From contig NZ_SSOJ01000114.1 in assembly GCF_029871205.1 (NCBI RefSeq), positions 50,393 to 114,392 on the forward strand: a DNA stretch of 64,000 nucleotides, written 5' to 3'. Both the position numbers and the translations under genes were made by a program. Below are positions 18,304 to 26,653 of the stretch, one piece after another. Positions within the stretch are counted from its first letter, which is position 1. Every line of letters starts with the position of its first letter. The notes below the pieces were generated by a model that saw nothing but the letters and a program-made list of their open reading frames with translations, did no database searches and was not told the DNA's origin. Source of the stretch: Pseudomonas sp. BN417 (lineage in GTDB: Bacteria > Pseudomonadota > Gammaproteobacteria > Pseudomonadales > Pseudomonadaceae).

Positions 18304-18960
18304 ATGAAGAAGTTGATAGCGCTGGCTGTAGTCGTAGTCATTGCCGGGCTGCTGGCTCTTTACGGTCGGGATGCCTTCGATCTCTATCGTCTGATGGACC
18401 ACATCAGCACCTCCACAGAGGCCAAGGAAGTCGATGGCGGCCAGTGGCCACGCCTGGTCGATGCCTGCTTAGGTTGTCATGGCGCTCAAGGCAAGTCGCA
18501 GCATCAGGGGTATCCCAGCCTGGCTGGTCAACCTGCTGCCTACCTGGCCAACCAACTGCGTAACTTCGCCAGTGGCGCGCGGGCCAATCCGAACATGGGG
18601 CCGCTGGCTATGACCCTGAGCGAGGCCGACGTCCAGCAGTTGGCGGCGTACTTCGCCAAGCAGTCGGCTGCGCAAAACAGCTCCTTCAAGGCTGATCCCG
18701 TCCTGCGGGAGAAGGGGCAGAAGCTGGTGGTGAACGGAGGCTGCGCGGCGTGTCACGGCGAAGGGCTGATGGGGCGCGACCAGTTCCCGCGGTTGGCCGG
18801 ACAGGGGCATGACTACCTGCTGGCCCAACTGAATGCCTTTGCGGAAGGGAGGCGCAAGGATTCGACGGGCGCGATGACAGCCATCGTCTCGACCTTGTCC
18901 GCGGATGATCGTCAGGCACTTTCCCACTATCTCGCGGCGCTCGTCCCTGTGGCGAAGTGA
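18304..18960 (+). CDS. Di-heme cytochrome c (c4-like), copy 1
   Basis: 218 residues, starting nine bases after the amine oxidase. An N-terminal hydrophobic stretch (about 4-20) is a signal peptide or membrane anchor. Two CXXCH haem-binding motifs are present, CLGCH (55-59) and CAACH (146-150), each with the downstream NMGPLA-type or equivalent loop that provides the Met ligand for c4-like cytochromes. It should be periplasmic and accept electrons from the Tat amine oxidase, delivering them to a terminal oxidase. The paralogue at 39953-40624 stands in the same pairing with a second oxidase. Confidence 0.93.
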   Translation: MKKLIALAVVVVIAGLLALYGRDAFDLYRLMDHISTSTEAKEVDGGQWPRLVDACLGCHGAQGKSQHQGYPSLAGQPAAYLANQLRNFASGARANPNMGPLAMTLSEADVQQLAAYFAKQSAAQNSSFKADPVLREKGQKLVVNGGCAACHGEGLMGRDQFPRLAGQGHDYLLAQLNAFAEGRRKDSTGAMTAIVSTLSADDRQALSHYLAALVPVAK

Positions 18961-18994
18961 ACCAACGGTAGAGTATTTGATAGAGGTTATTGCT

Positions 18995-19660
18995 ATGGAA
19001 ATTAAGGAAGTTCTTGCGCTGCTTTCTAGCGTTTTCTTGATCACTTGCGGTGTGGTTTACGGCCTCAAGTATGTGCGCATTCGGAAGAACTATCTGCTCG
19101 GATTTGAGTGGCTGATCGTGGCCTTCTCTGCTTCGAATCTACTGCTATTCCTTGTGACGGGTTTCAAGGTTGGCTACAGCATCTCTTTCTTCCTCGATGC
19201 CTTTTCCCGCGCTTTCGGCGTCCCGATTGTGGCCACGCTTGGCCTGATGGCGGTCACCCATAACTACAGGCCTTCGGTTACCAAGGACATCATGATTTTC
19301 GGGGTCACCTTCGCCGCCACTTTCGTGCTGGTACTGGCCGACTTCGTTAAAGGGCTGCTGCCGTATTTCTACCTGATCATGTGGGCCTGCTACACCCTCT
19401 ATCTCTGCTATTTCACTTGGCGTCTGCTGCGCGCTGGCGAGTTCATGCACGCTCTGCTCAATGCCTTGACTACGGCGGCTGCTTTGGCCGTGGCGGTCGT
19501 CTATGACTTCCTCCCAATCCCGGGCGACGAGGACAAGATGGAGTTCATGATCTACGCCCTGACCGTTTGGGGTTGCCAGATAATCCAGCAGTACTACGCC
19601 TACGGCGCGCTGGAGCGGGCGAAGAACAATTCGTTTCAATCGTTTGTCCACGCCAGGTAA
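18995..19660 (+). CDS. Orphan seven-helix membrane protein
   Basis: 221 residues from the ATG at 18995 (AGAGGT about 8 nt before). Roughly seven evenly spaced hydrophobic helices can be counted, with short charged loops (RIRKN, SVTKD, PGDEDK) and a polar C-terminal tail. No recognised family motif. It follows the cytochrome c gene by 34 nt and precedes a hairpin, so it appears to be the last gene of the operon starting at 16801 or earlier. It could be a quinone-linked partner or a transporter component. Function unknown. Confidence 0.65.
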   Translation: MEIKEVLALLSSVFLITCGVVYGLKYVRIRKNYLLGFEWLIVAFSASNLLLFLVTGFKVGYSISFFLDAFSRAFGVPIVATLGLMAVTHNYRPSVTKDIMIFGVTFAATFVLVLADFVKGLLPYFYLIMWACYTLYLCYFTWRLLRAGEFMHALLNALTTAAALAVAVVYDFLPIPGDEDKMEFMIYALTVWGCQIIQQYYAYGALERAKNNSFQSFVHAR

Positions 19661-19678
19661 GTGACCTGGAGTCTGACT

Positions 19679-19711
19679 GTAGTGAGCCACCATTGTCTGG
19701 CGGCTCACTAC
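19679..19711. terminator. Perfect 10-bp hairpin after the membrane protein gene
   Basis: GTAGTGAGCC (19679-19688) pairs exactly with GGCTCACTAC (19702-19711). There is no T-run afterwards, so it may be a processing or mRNA-stabilising hairpin rather than a true intrinsic terminator. Confidence 0.45.
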
Positions 19712-19982
19712 ACAGCACCAACTTGTCCCCGTAAGAAACGCTCCACTTCATGCTGGCGATACCTTTGTACGGCAACGATAGCGTTGTTGTCAGAGCCTGG
19801 GTTGTAACGATCGCCCCATCTGAAGCAGGCAGCCCTTTTTCATCAGTTCAAAGGATTGAGCGGAGTGCTGATTCCTACATGCCTCGCCCGGAGATACGTG
19901 ATTGACGTGCGAGGGGGGCGTGCAGGTATTCAGAAACTCCAGCGCTTACTCACGAAGCACAACAACAAGAGGTAGCGAAAGC
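19712..19982. other. Intergenic region upstream of DUF1329 copy 1
   Basis: About 270 nt after the hairpin with no gene. Near the end, ACAACAACAAGAGGTAGCG provides an AC-rich leader and a ribosome site. I do not see either of the two recurring operators of this window here. Confidence 0.4.
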
Positions 19983-21350
19983 ATGGGAAAGATGGTCTTT
20001 TCAAATTGTTCGCTGGCGCTGAGCCTTGGCCTGATCGGTCAGTTCGCCCTGGGGGCGGTCAGTGTCGAGCAGGCTGCCCAGTTGGGCGCGTCGCTCACGC
20101 CTCTGGGAGCCGAAAAGGCGGGTAATGCTGCGGGTACCATCCCCCCCTGGGACGGGGGACTGTCCAGCGGTGCCGGCAACCGAGATACCGCGGGATTTCT
20201 CAGTAACCCCTTCGCCACAGAGCAGCCACTGTTCACTATCACCGTGCAGAACATGGCGCAGTACCAGGACCAACTGACGCCTGGGCAAATGGCGATGCTC
20301 AAACGCTATCCAGGCACCTACCAATTACCGGTCTACCGTAGTCACCGCTCCGCCAATGCGCCTGACTTTGTCTATCAGGCGGCCAGGGAGAATGCGACAA
20401 GAACCAGAATGGTGGACGGCGGTAACGGTCTGGAGAACTTCTCCACCGCGGTGCCCTTTGCCATCCCGCAGGATGGCCTGGAAGTAGTGTGGAACCACAT
20501 CACCCGCTACCGTGGCGGCAGCGCCAAGCGCAGCCATGTGCAGGCCACACCGCTGGCCGATGGCAGTTTTGTGCCGGTGCACTTCAAAGATCAGTTCACC
20601 TTCCGTGATCGCGTTGCCGACTTTGATCCGGCGAACCCAGGAAACGTGCTGTTCTATTACAAGCAGTTGGTGACTGCTCCGTCGCGTCTGGCTGGTGATG
20701 TGCTGCTGGTGCACGAGACCCTCAACCAGGTCAAGGAGCCGCGCCTGGCGTGGTTTTATAGCGCCGGGCAGCGACGCGTACGCCGTGCGCCGCAGGTTTC
20801 CTATGACGGTCCCTATCCGGCTGCTGATGGCCAGCGCGTCGCCGACAACCAGGACATGTTCAACGGCGCACCGGATCGCTACGAGTGGAAACTGGTCGGC
20901 AAGCGCGAGATTTACATCCCCTACAACAGCTACCGGCTCGACGGGGCGGACCTCAAGTACAGAGACATCATCAAGCCCGGGCATATCAATCCCGAGCTGA
21001 CCCGCTACGAGCTGCATCGCGTCTGGCAGGTCGAGGCCACCCTCAAGCCAGGCGAGCGGCACATCTACGCCAAGCGGGTGTTCTTCGTTGACGAAGACAG
21101 TTGGCAGATCGCCCTGGCCGATCACTACGACGCGCGTGGCACCCTCTGGCGCGCCGCCGAAGGCCATATCAGTCCAATGTACGACCTGCAGATCCCCTGG
21201 CTGGGCACCGAAGCGCTGTATGACCTGATCAACGGCCGCTACATCGTTTCCGGCATGCACAATGAGGAGAAGGAGCCGCTCCAGTTCGGTTTCACCTCCA
21301 GCACTGCCGAATACACCGCGGCCGCGCTGCGCAGCACGGGCATTCGTTGA
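19983..21350 (+). CDS. DUF1329 family protein, exported, copy 1
   Basis: 455 residues from the ATG at 19983. A signal peptide (about 1-30, ending LIGQFALGA) precedes the conserved start LTPLGAEKAGNAAGTIPPWDGGL, which marks DUF1329. Later family blocks are also present: DVLLVHETLNQVKEPRLAW, AGQRRVRRAPQVSYDGP, and HVWQ-type RVWQVEATLKPGERHIYAKR. The family has a LolB-like outer-membrane setting and is commonly encoded with DUF1302. A paralogue of 447 residues is at 36389-37732; the shared blocks make the relationship clear. It probably works in the envelope in uptake or handling of a hydrophobic substrate. It is followed by a strong terminator. Confidence 0.9.
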   Translation: MGKMVFSNCSLALSLGLIGQFALGAVSVEQAAQLGASLTPLGAEKAGNAAGTIPPWDGGLSSGAGNRDTAGFLSNPFATEQPLFTITVQNMAQYQDQLTPGQMAMLKRYPGTYQLPVYRSHRSANAPDFVYQAARENATRTRMVDGGNGLENFSTAVPFAIPQDGLEVVWNHITRYRGGSAKRSHVQATPLADGSFVPVHFKDQFTFRDRVADFDPANPGNVLFYYKQLVTAPSRLAGDVLLVHETLNQVKEPRLAWFYSAGQRRVRRAPQVSYDGPYPAADGQRVADNQDMFNGAPDRYEWKLVGKREIYIPYNSYRLDGADLKYRDIIKPGHINPELTRYELHRVWQVEATLKPGERHIYAKRVFFVDEDSWQIALADHYDARGTLWRAAEGHISPMYDLQIPWLGTEALYDLINGRYIVSGMHNEEKEPLQFGFTSSTAEYTAAALRSTGIR

Positions 21351-21386
21351 CGGTTTTTCCACTATGGGCCACAAGCCCGCTCCTTT

Positions 21387-21410
21387 ACCGCCCTTCGGGG
21401 CGGTTTTTTT
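21387..21410 (+). terminator. Rho-independent terminator after DUF1329
   Basis: ACCGCCC and GGGCGGT pair around a TTCG-type loop, followed by seven T residues. A textbook intrinsic terminator, 37 nt after the DUF1329 stop codon. Confidence 0.85.
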
Positions 21411-21556
21411 GCGCGTTTCCCGGCGGCGGGTAGGGGCGTGTGCAAGCCCAACTGGTGAAAGGGGAGGGCCTTGCTGGCGGACGGGAACCGGTTCAGCACG
21501 TGGGATGCTTGCGCTTGTCCGGAGCCGGGAGCGGACTGTGCGTTGTGCGATCCATA

Positions 21557-21582
21557 TTAATAAAAACAGTCGTTGTGTTAAA
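21557..21582. promoter_or_regulatory. 26-bp palindromic operator, copy 2
   Basis: Left arm TTAATAAAAAC, spacer AGTC, right arm GTTGTGTTAAA; 7 of 11 arm positions are symmetric. It keeps the AAC-N4-GTT core and lies upstream of the same leader element as copy 1. Confidence 0.5.
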
Positions 21583-21590
21583 TTATGCAG

Positions 21591-21615
21591 AGGATTACAG
21601 TCCAGCGAAACAACA
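21591..21615 (+). repeat. Promoter-leader element, copy 2
   Basis: AGGATTACAGTCCAGC followed by GAAACAACA; 23 of 25 positions match 8959-8983. A GGGGGG ribosome-like site and an ATG at 21637 follow. Confidence 0.6.
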
Positions 21616-21636
21616 GAGGCTTCAGGGGGGCGTGCC

Positions 21637-21693
21637 ATGGAAATGGTCCGCAAACAATCCGGATATCCGCGACCCGCGCGCGCGTGGCATTGA
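21637..21693 (+). pseudogene. Truncated 18-codon ORF after operator copy 2
   Basis: An ATG placed behind a G-rich ribosome-like site and the duplicated leader element opens an ORF of only 18 codons. It has no recognisable domain. The strong promoter-like context for such a short ORF suggests that a longer gene once followed and was lost, or that this is a leader peptide for the RND genes 426 nt downstream. Confidence 0.3.
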
Positions 21694-22118
21694 GGACCCA
21701 TGAACGACAGTTGCGCCGAACATGGCGACCCTGGCCGGCGGTAACCCCACTGCGGCGCCCATCCCGGCCGCCGAAGGCTGTCGCCTGGGTCTAAGGCGCG
21801 GGCGTCCGGCCACCTGGAGCCGGGCCTTCCGCTACGTGACGTTGAGCCGGTCAATAGGGCAACGTGCTCGTCGATCACCCGCGATCGATGAGGGCCCATG
21901 CCGAGATTCGCCCTCAGCGATGCACTGCGCCCCGAGGCCTCGGATCGGCGCTGCGCCGGTGCGCGGGTCCCCGGGTATCGGCGGGCTCATCACCGACGCC
22001 TGCAGAGCTGGAATGTCTTCCATCGCCGTTCACAAGAACCGATTTCAGCGACGCACCCCCGGTGGTCCGGGCGTGCGCGGCGCTCAGCATTGCTCGTCCT
22101 TGAGCGAGGAGACCCGAG

Positions 22119-23210
22119 ATGAAGCTACTCAAGACATTCCTGTTCTGCGGTTATACCTGCAGCCTGGCTATGGCACTGACGGGGTGTCAGGAAGAAATAC
22201 AAACGACAGAGGCGCCGCGTCCCGTCCGCACGGTCATCGCGAAGTCTGTCTCAATCGGCGATGAGGTCGCCCAGACGGGCGAGATCCAGGCGAATGTCGA
22301 AACCAACCTCGGCTTCCGCATCGACGGCCGCGTCGCGACCCGTGCCGCGGAGATCGGCATGAGTGTCGTCAAGGGGCAGGTTCTGGCGACACTCGATCCG
22401 AACGACGTCCAGAACGAAGTGCTGACCGCCGAGGCCGAGGTGAAGAGTGCCGAGGCGGCGGAGGGATTGGCGAGGTCGGAGCTCGATCGGCAGCGCACCC
22501 TCTTCGCGAAGCAGTTCGTCGCGCGTGCGCGGGTCGAGGAAGCCGAGGCCAACTGGCGCGCCGCCAACGCCAAGCTCAAGGTCGCCAGAACGGGACTGCA
22601 GACCGCCCGCAACAAGCTGACCTACACAGAGCTCCGTGCGCCCGACGACGCCATCGTCAGCGCGGTACTGGTCAATGCCGGGCAGGTCGTCGATGCTGGC
22701 CAGCCGGCGATCAAGCTGTCTTCCACCCATGAACGCGATGCCGTCTTCAACGTGTCCGAGCGGATCTACACCAGTGTGCCCTCCGACGTGCAAGTCGAAG
22801 TGGCGCTCCTCTCCGATCCCTCGGTCAAGGTGATCGGCCGGGTCCGCGATGCGAGTCCAACCGCGGACCCGGCGACCCGCACCTACCGCGTCCGTATCGC
22901 GCTGCCCGACGCCCCCGTTACCATGGCGCTGGGCGCCACGGTAAGTGGACGCCTGATCCTGCCCGGTAAGTCGCTCATCATCCTGCCGTCCTCGGCCTTG
23001 ACGAGCGAGGCTGGCAACGCTGCAGTGTTCGTGGTCCAGCCCACCAGCCAGGAGCTTGTCCGCAAACCGGTGGTGGTGGCGCGCTACACGGCGACGCAAG
23101 CGCTGGTCGAGTCCGGGCTCAGCGAAGGCGATGCCGTGGTCACCGCGGGTGTGAGCAAACTCAGGCCCGGCCAGAAAGTCACCTACGATGTCGGCGAGGT
23201 GGCCAAATGA
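22119..23210 (+). CDS. RND efflux periplasmic adaptor (HlyD/AcrA family) lipoprotein
   Basis: 363 residues with a good ribosome site (GAGGAG). The N-terminus is a lipoprotein signal with lipobox ALTGC (Cys 23). The membrane-fusion-protein core follows: LGFRIDGRVATRAAEIGMSV (biotinyl-lipoyl half), a helical hairpin (~95-170) and a second lipoyl half LRAPDDAIVSAVLVNAGQVV, then beta-barrel and membrane-proximal domains. It links the inner-membrane pump encoded next, with which it overlaps by ATGA, to an outer-membrane channel that is not encoded here. Codon preference (many CTC, TCG and GCG codons) looks somewhat unlike the flanking genes, hinting at transfer. Confidence 0.92.
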   Translation: MKLLKTFLFCGYTCSLAMALTGCQEEIQTTEAPRPVRTVIAKSVSIGDEVAQTGEIQANVETNLGFRIDGRVATRAAEIGMSVVKGQVLATLDPNDVQNEVLTAEAEVKSAEAAEGLARSELDRQRTLFAKQFVARARVEEAEANWRAANAKLKVARTGLQTARNKLTYTELRAPDDAIVSAVLVNAGQVVDAGQPAIKLSSTHERDAVFNVSERIYTSVPSDVQVEVALLSDPSVKVIGRVRDASPTADPATRTYRVRIALPDAPVTMALGATVSGRLILPGKSLIILPSSALTSEAGNAAVFVVQPTSQELVRKPVVVARYTATQALVESGLSEGDAVVTAGVSKLRPGQKVTYDVGEVAK

Positions 23211-26200
23211 GTTCGAACAAGGCAGGTCCGGAAGGGCAGGGCGGCTTCAATCTCTCGGCCTGGTCGATCGCTCAAAAGCCGCTGATCTTCTTCCTCATGC
23301 TGATCACGCTGCTCGGCGGCGCGATGAGTTATTCGAAGCTGAGCCGCAACGAAGACCCGGCCTTCACCATCAAGACCATGGTGGTGGCCGCTCGCTGGCC
23401 CGGCGCGAACATCGACGACACGACGAAGCTGCTGACCGATCGCCTGGAGAAGAAGCTCGAAGAGATCCCCTGGCTCGACCGGCTCGACAGCTACACGCGC
23501 CCGGGCGAGACGGTGATCATGGTGAACCTGCGCGACGATGCGCCGGCAGACATCGTCCCCGACGCCTGGTACCAGGTGCGCAAGAAGATGGCCGATATCG
23601 CCGCGACCCTCCCCAGCGGGGTCCAGGGTCCGTTCTTCGACGACGAGTTCGGCGACACCTATGGCCAGATCTACGGGTTCACGGCCGAGGGATTCTCGGA
23701 TCGGGAGTTGCGCGACTACCTCGAGGGCGTGCGTGCGGAATTGCTGCGCATCCCGAGCATCGGCAAGGTGCAGCTCCTGGGCGTGCAGGAGGAACAGATC
23801 GCCGTCGAATTCTCCCCCAGCCTGCTGGCCGCCTTCGGGCTGGACGAGCAGGCGGTGCTGAGGGCCCTGAGCGCTCAGAACGCTGTCAGCCCCGCCGGAA
23901 CAGTGCGCCTGGCGGACGACAAGATCGCTCTGCGCGTGAGCGGCAGCTTCGTCTCCGAGGAGAGCCTACGGACCATGACGCTGCGGGCGAACGACCGGTT
24001 CGTGCCGCTGACTGAGCTGGCTACTATCCGGCGTATCCCGGCCGACCCGCCATCGCCGCAGTTCCGCGTCAACGGCGAGAAGGCGCTCGGCGTCGCCATC
24101 TCCATGGCCTCCGGCGGCAACCTGCTCGAATTCGGACAAGCGGTGCGGGACCGCATGGACGAGGTGAGGAGGGCGTTGCCCCACGGCATCGAGATGCTCC
24201 AGGTCGCCGATCAATCTACCGTTGTCAAGCAGGCCGTGAGCGGTTTCCTGAAGGTGCTGGCCGAAGCGATTGCGATCGTGCTCGCTGTCTCGTTCCTCTC
24301 GCTCGGCGTCCGCGCCGGCCTCGTCGTCAGCATCTCGATTCCCTTCGTCCTGGCTCTGACCTTCATCGGCATGGAGCTGACTGGCATTGGCCTGCAGCGC
24401 ATCTCGCTCGGTGCGCTGATCATCGCCCTTGGCCTGCTCGTCGACGACGCGATGATCACTGTCGAGGCGATGATTGGAAAGTTGGAGGAGGGCTGGAGCC
24501 TCAAGCGAGCGGCGAGCTTCGCCTACGACTCGACTGCCTTTCCAATGCTGACGGGCACGCTGGTGATGATCGCCGGCTTCATCCCGGTCGGATTCGCCGC
24601 TTCGAGCGCGGGTGAATACTGCTATTCGATGTTCATGGTGGTATTGATCTCGCTGTCCGCATCCTGGGTGGTCGCCGTCCTTTTCTCGCCCTTGCTCGGC
24701 ACCTTGCTCCTGCCGAAATCCTTACCGAATCATGGCCATGGCAACGGCCGGATCATGGGGCTCTACCAGCGTGCCTTGTCCTGGGCCCTGGGACATCGCG
24801 CGATCACGCTTGCCGCGGCTGGCGTCGCCTTCGCGCTGTCGCTTGTCGCCTCGGGCCAGCTCGAACAGCAGTTCTTCCCGCCCTCCGACCGGCCGGAGCT
24901 CCTGGTCAGCCTGACGCTGCCGCAGAACGCGTCGCTGGAGGCGACGGAGCGGGAGGCGCTGAAGCTCGAGAAGCTGCTCAAGGAAGACCCCGGTGTCGAT
25001 CTGTTCTCGACCTATGTCGGTTCCGGTGCGATCCGCTTCTACCTCCCTATGGAGGTGCTACTGCAGAACGACAATGTGACCCAGGCGGTGGTGGTGACCA
25101 AGGGCATCAAGGAGCGTGACGCACTGCAGGCCAAGCTCGCCGGGCTGTTCAAGACGGAGTTCCCAGGGCTCATCGCGCGGGCGACACCTCTCGAGCTCGG
25201 CCCGCCGGTTGGCTGGCCCCTCAAGTACCGCGTCACGGGGCCCGACCAGAGCAAGGTGCGCGACCTGGCCGGACAGCTCGCCAACCTGCTCTCGACCAAC
25301 ACGGATACCCGCGAGGTGCATCTGCTGTCGGGCGAGCCGCAACGGAGCGTCATCGTCGCCATCGACCAGACGCAGGCACGGGCGCTGGGGCTTTCCTCCG
25401 AGGAGATCGCCAGTGCCATGGCGTCGATCTTCTCTGGCACGACCGTGACCACCGTGCGCGACCAGGATCGTCTCGTTGACGTGATCGTTCGCGCGCAAAT
25501 CGGTGAGCGCACGAACCTCGCGACCCTGGCCAACCTGCAGATCCGCTCGGCCCAGGGGCTTGCCGTCCCGCTGTCGCAGATTGCCAGGCTCAGCTACGGC
25601 GTCGAGGATCCGATCATCTGGCGGAGGCAGCGTCTCCCGCTGGTCACCGTTCAGGGCGACGTTCGTGAGGGCGTCGAGGCGGCGACCGTCGTGCAGGCGC
25701 TCGCGCCCGCCGTCGCGCAATTTGCCGCCGGCCTGCCCAAGGGCTACAAGGTCGAAACCGGCGGCGCCGTCGAGGAAGCCGCGAAGGGGAGCGCCTCGCT
25801 GGCCGCCGTACTGCCGGTGACCGCACTCGTGATGTGCGTGCTGCTGATGCTGCAGCTGCGCAGTTTCTCGCGGATGTTCCTCGCCCTGGCGATGGCACCG
25901 TTCGGCCTGATCGGAGTGGTCCTGGCCATGCTGCCGACCGGAACGCCCATGGGCTTCGTGGCGCAGCTCGGCGTCATCGCCTTGGTCGGCATGATCGTCC
26001 GCAACGCCATCATCCTCATCGAGGAAGTGGACATCAATGTCGGCGCGGGCCGGTCGCCACGCGAGGCCATCGTGCACGCCGCGACGCACCGGGCACGCCC
26101 CATCGTGCTGACGGCCTGCGCGGCGATCCTCGGCATGATTCCCATCGCGCCGCAGATCTTCTGGGGGCCGATGGCCTTCGCGGTGATCGGCGGGCTCGCC

Positions 26201-26311
26201 ATCGCGACGGTCGTGACCCTGACGGTCCTCCCTTGCGCCATTTCCCTCCTGCTGCAATGGGAGACAGGTCGGTGCAGTCGGCTAGAGCCCGAGCCCTTGC
26301 AACATACATAA
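23207..26311 (+). CDS. RND multidrug/hydrophobic efflux permease (AcrB-like)
   Basis: 1034 residues, a full-length RND permease. It has an N-terminal membrane helix (IFFLMLITLLGGAMSY), two large periplasmic domains, and two six-helix bundles. The fourth helix contains GLLVDDAMITVEAMIG with the paired Asp residues of the proton relay. The second half repeats the pattern (LGVIALVGMIVRNAIILIEE). Sequence type is closer to the shorter AcrB-like pumps seen beside VexF/CzcA-unrelated adaptors in soil bacteria than to MexB. It works with the adaptor encoded just upstream; no outer-membrane factor gene is adjacent. It may export the pathway substrate or toxic intermediates, but this is inferred only from position. 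Confidence 0.92.
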   Translation: MSSNKAGPEGQGGFNLSAWSIAQKPLIFFLMLITLLGGAMSYSKLSRNEDPAFTIKTMVVAARWPGANIDDTTKLLTDRLEKKLEEIPWLDRLDSYTRPGETVIMVNLRDDAPADIVPDAWYQVRKKMADIAATLPSGVQGPFFDDEFGDTYGQIYGFTAEGFSDRELRDYLEGVRAELLRIPSIGKVQLLGVQEEQIAVEFSPSLLAAFGLDEQAVLRALSAQNAVSPAGTVRLADDKIALRVSGSFVSEESLRTMTLRANDRFVPLTELATIRRIPADPPSPQFRVNGEKALGVAISMASGGNLLEFGQAVRDRMDEVRRALPHGIEMLQVADQSTVVKQAVSGFLKVLAEAIAIVLAVSFLSLGVRAGLVVSISIPFVLALTFIGMELTGIGLQRISLGALIIALGLLVDDAMITVEAMIGKLEEGWSLKRAASFAYDSTAFPMLTGTLVMIAGFIPVGFAASSAGEYCYSMFMVVLISLSASWVVAVLFSPLLGTLLLPKSLPNHGHGNGRIMGLYQRALSWALGHRAITLAAAGVAFALSLVASGQLEQQFFPPSDRPELLVSLTLPQNASLEATEREALKLEKLLKEDPGVDLFSTYVGSGAIRFYLPMEVLLQNDNVTQAVVVTKGIKERDALQAKLAGLFKTEFPGLIARATPLELGPPVGWPLKYRVTGPDQSKVRDLAGQLANLLSTNTDTREVHLLSGEPQRSVIVAIDQTQARALGLSSEEIASAMASIFSGTTVTTVRDQDRLVDVIVRAQIGERTNLATLANLQIRSAQGLAVPLSQIARLSYGVEDPIIWRRQRLPLVTVQGDVREGVEAATVVQALAPAVAQFAAGLPKGYKVETGGAVEEAAKGSASLAAVLPVTALVMCVLLMLQLRSFSRMFLALAMAPFGLIGVVLAMLPTGTPMGFVAQLGVIALVGMIVRNAIILIEEVDINVGAGRSPREAIVHAATHRARPIVLTACAAILGMIPIAPQIFWGPMAFAVIGGLAIATVVTLTVLPCAISLLLQWETGRCSRLEPEPLQHT

Positions 26312-26653
26312 TCGGGCATCAGTTTCGGCACAGTGTTCAGACATGATTGGCAGGTCTCACTGTGCTGCATCTGATAACCCTGACCCAGAAATGCTTTAGG
26401 CATCAGCTTTGGGAGGATCCAGTTGAAAAGTCGGCACCGTCCCGGCTTCCTCGCGCGGAGCCGAAAAACCGATTGATGCGTTGCTACGGGAAATCTGGAG
26501 TAGTCAACCCTGTTGCTCTGTCTACGGCACGTTGCCGTGACTTTGCCAGGGCTTGGGAAACCGGCGATGTCGGTCTCGCCGCGCTCGGACCAATCTACGG
26601 AGTCGAGCACTGGCGTAGGTTGGTGCGGGCGGCGTTACGCTGGAGCGATGCGT
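26312..26653. other. Intergenic region between convergent RND and MBL genes
   Basis: About 340 nt with no convincing ORF, terminator with a T-run, or known repeat. Parts have the look of worn sequence from an inserted element (two similar phrases CATCAGTTTCGG and CATCAGCTTTGG 87 nt apart), but I cannot assign a family. Confidence 0.3.

Larger units (their letters stand above)
21411..22118. other. Intergenic region with decayed promoter unit upstream of the RND pump
   Basis: About 700 nt with no convincing full gene. It contains operator copy 2 (21557-21582), the leader element copy 2 (21591-21615) and a truncated 18-codon ORF at 21637-21693. From ~21700 to 22100 the sequence is GC-rich and open in several frames, but the translations are Arg/Pro/Ala-rich without a family motif, so I treat it as non-coding. 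It may mark a junction where the original downstream gene was replaced by the RND genes. Confidence 0.55.

Noticed and set aside
9165..21350. A steroid degradation cluster
   Set aside because: SCP2 thiolase and DUF1302/1329 families suggested it, but no ring-opening enzymes, ketosteroid dehydrogenase or KshA were seen.
21722..22264. 180-codon + frame before and into the RND adaptor
   Set aside because: Arg/Pro-rich, no family motif, and overlaps the well-supported adaptor start.
25058..26257. 400-codon minus frame opposite the RND permease
   Set aside because: Shadow of the permease; composition and lack of motifs.
22119..26653. Complete tripartite efflux system
   Set aside because: No outer-membrane factor gene was found on either side; only adaptor and permease are present.
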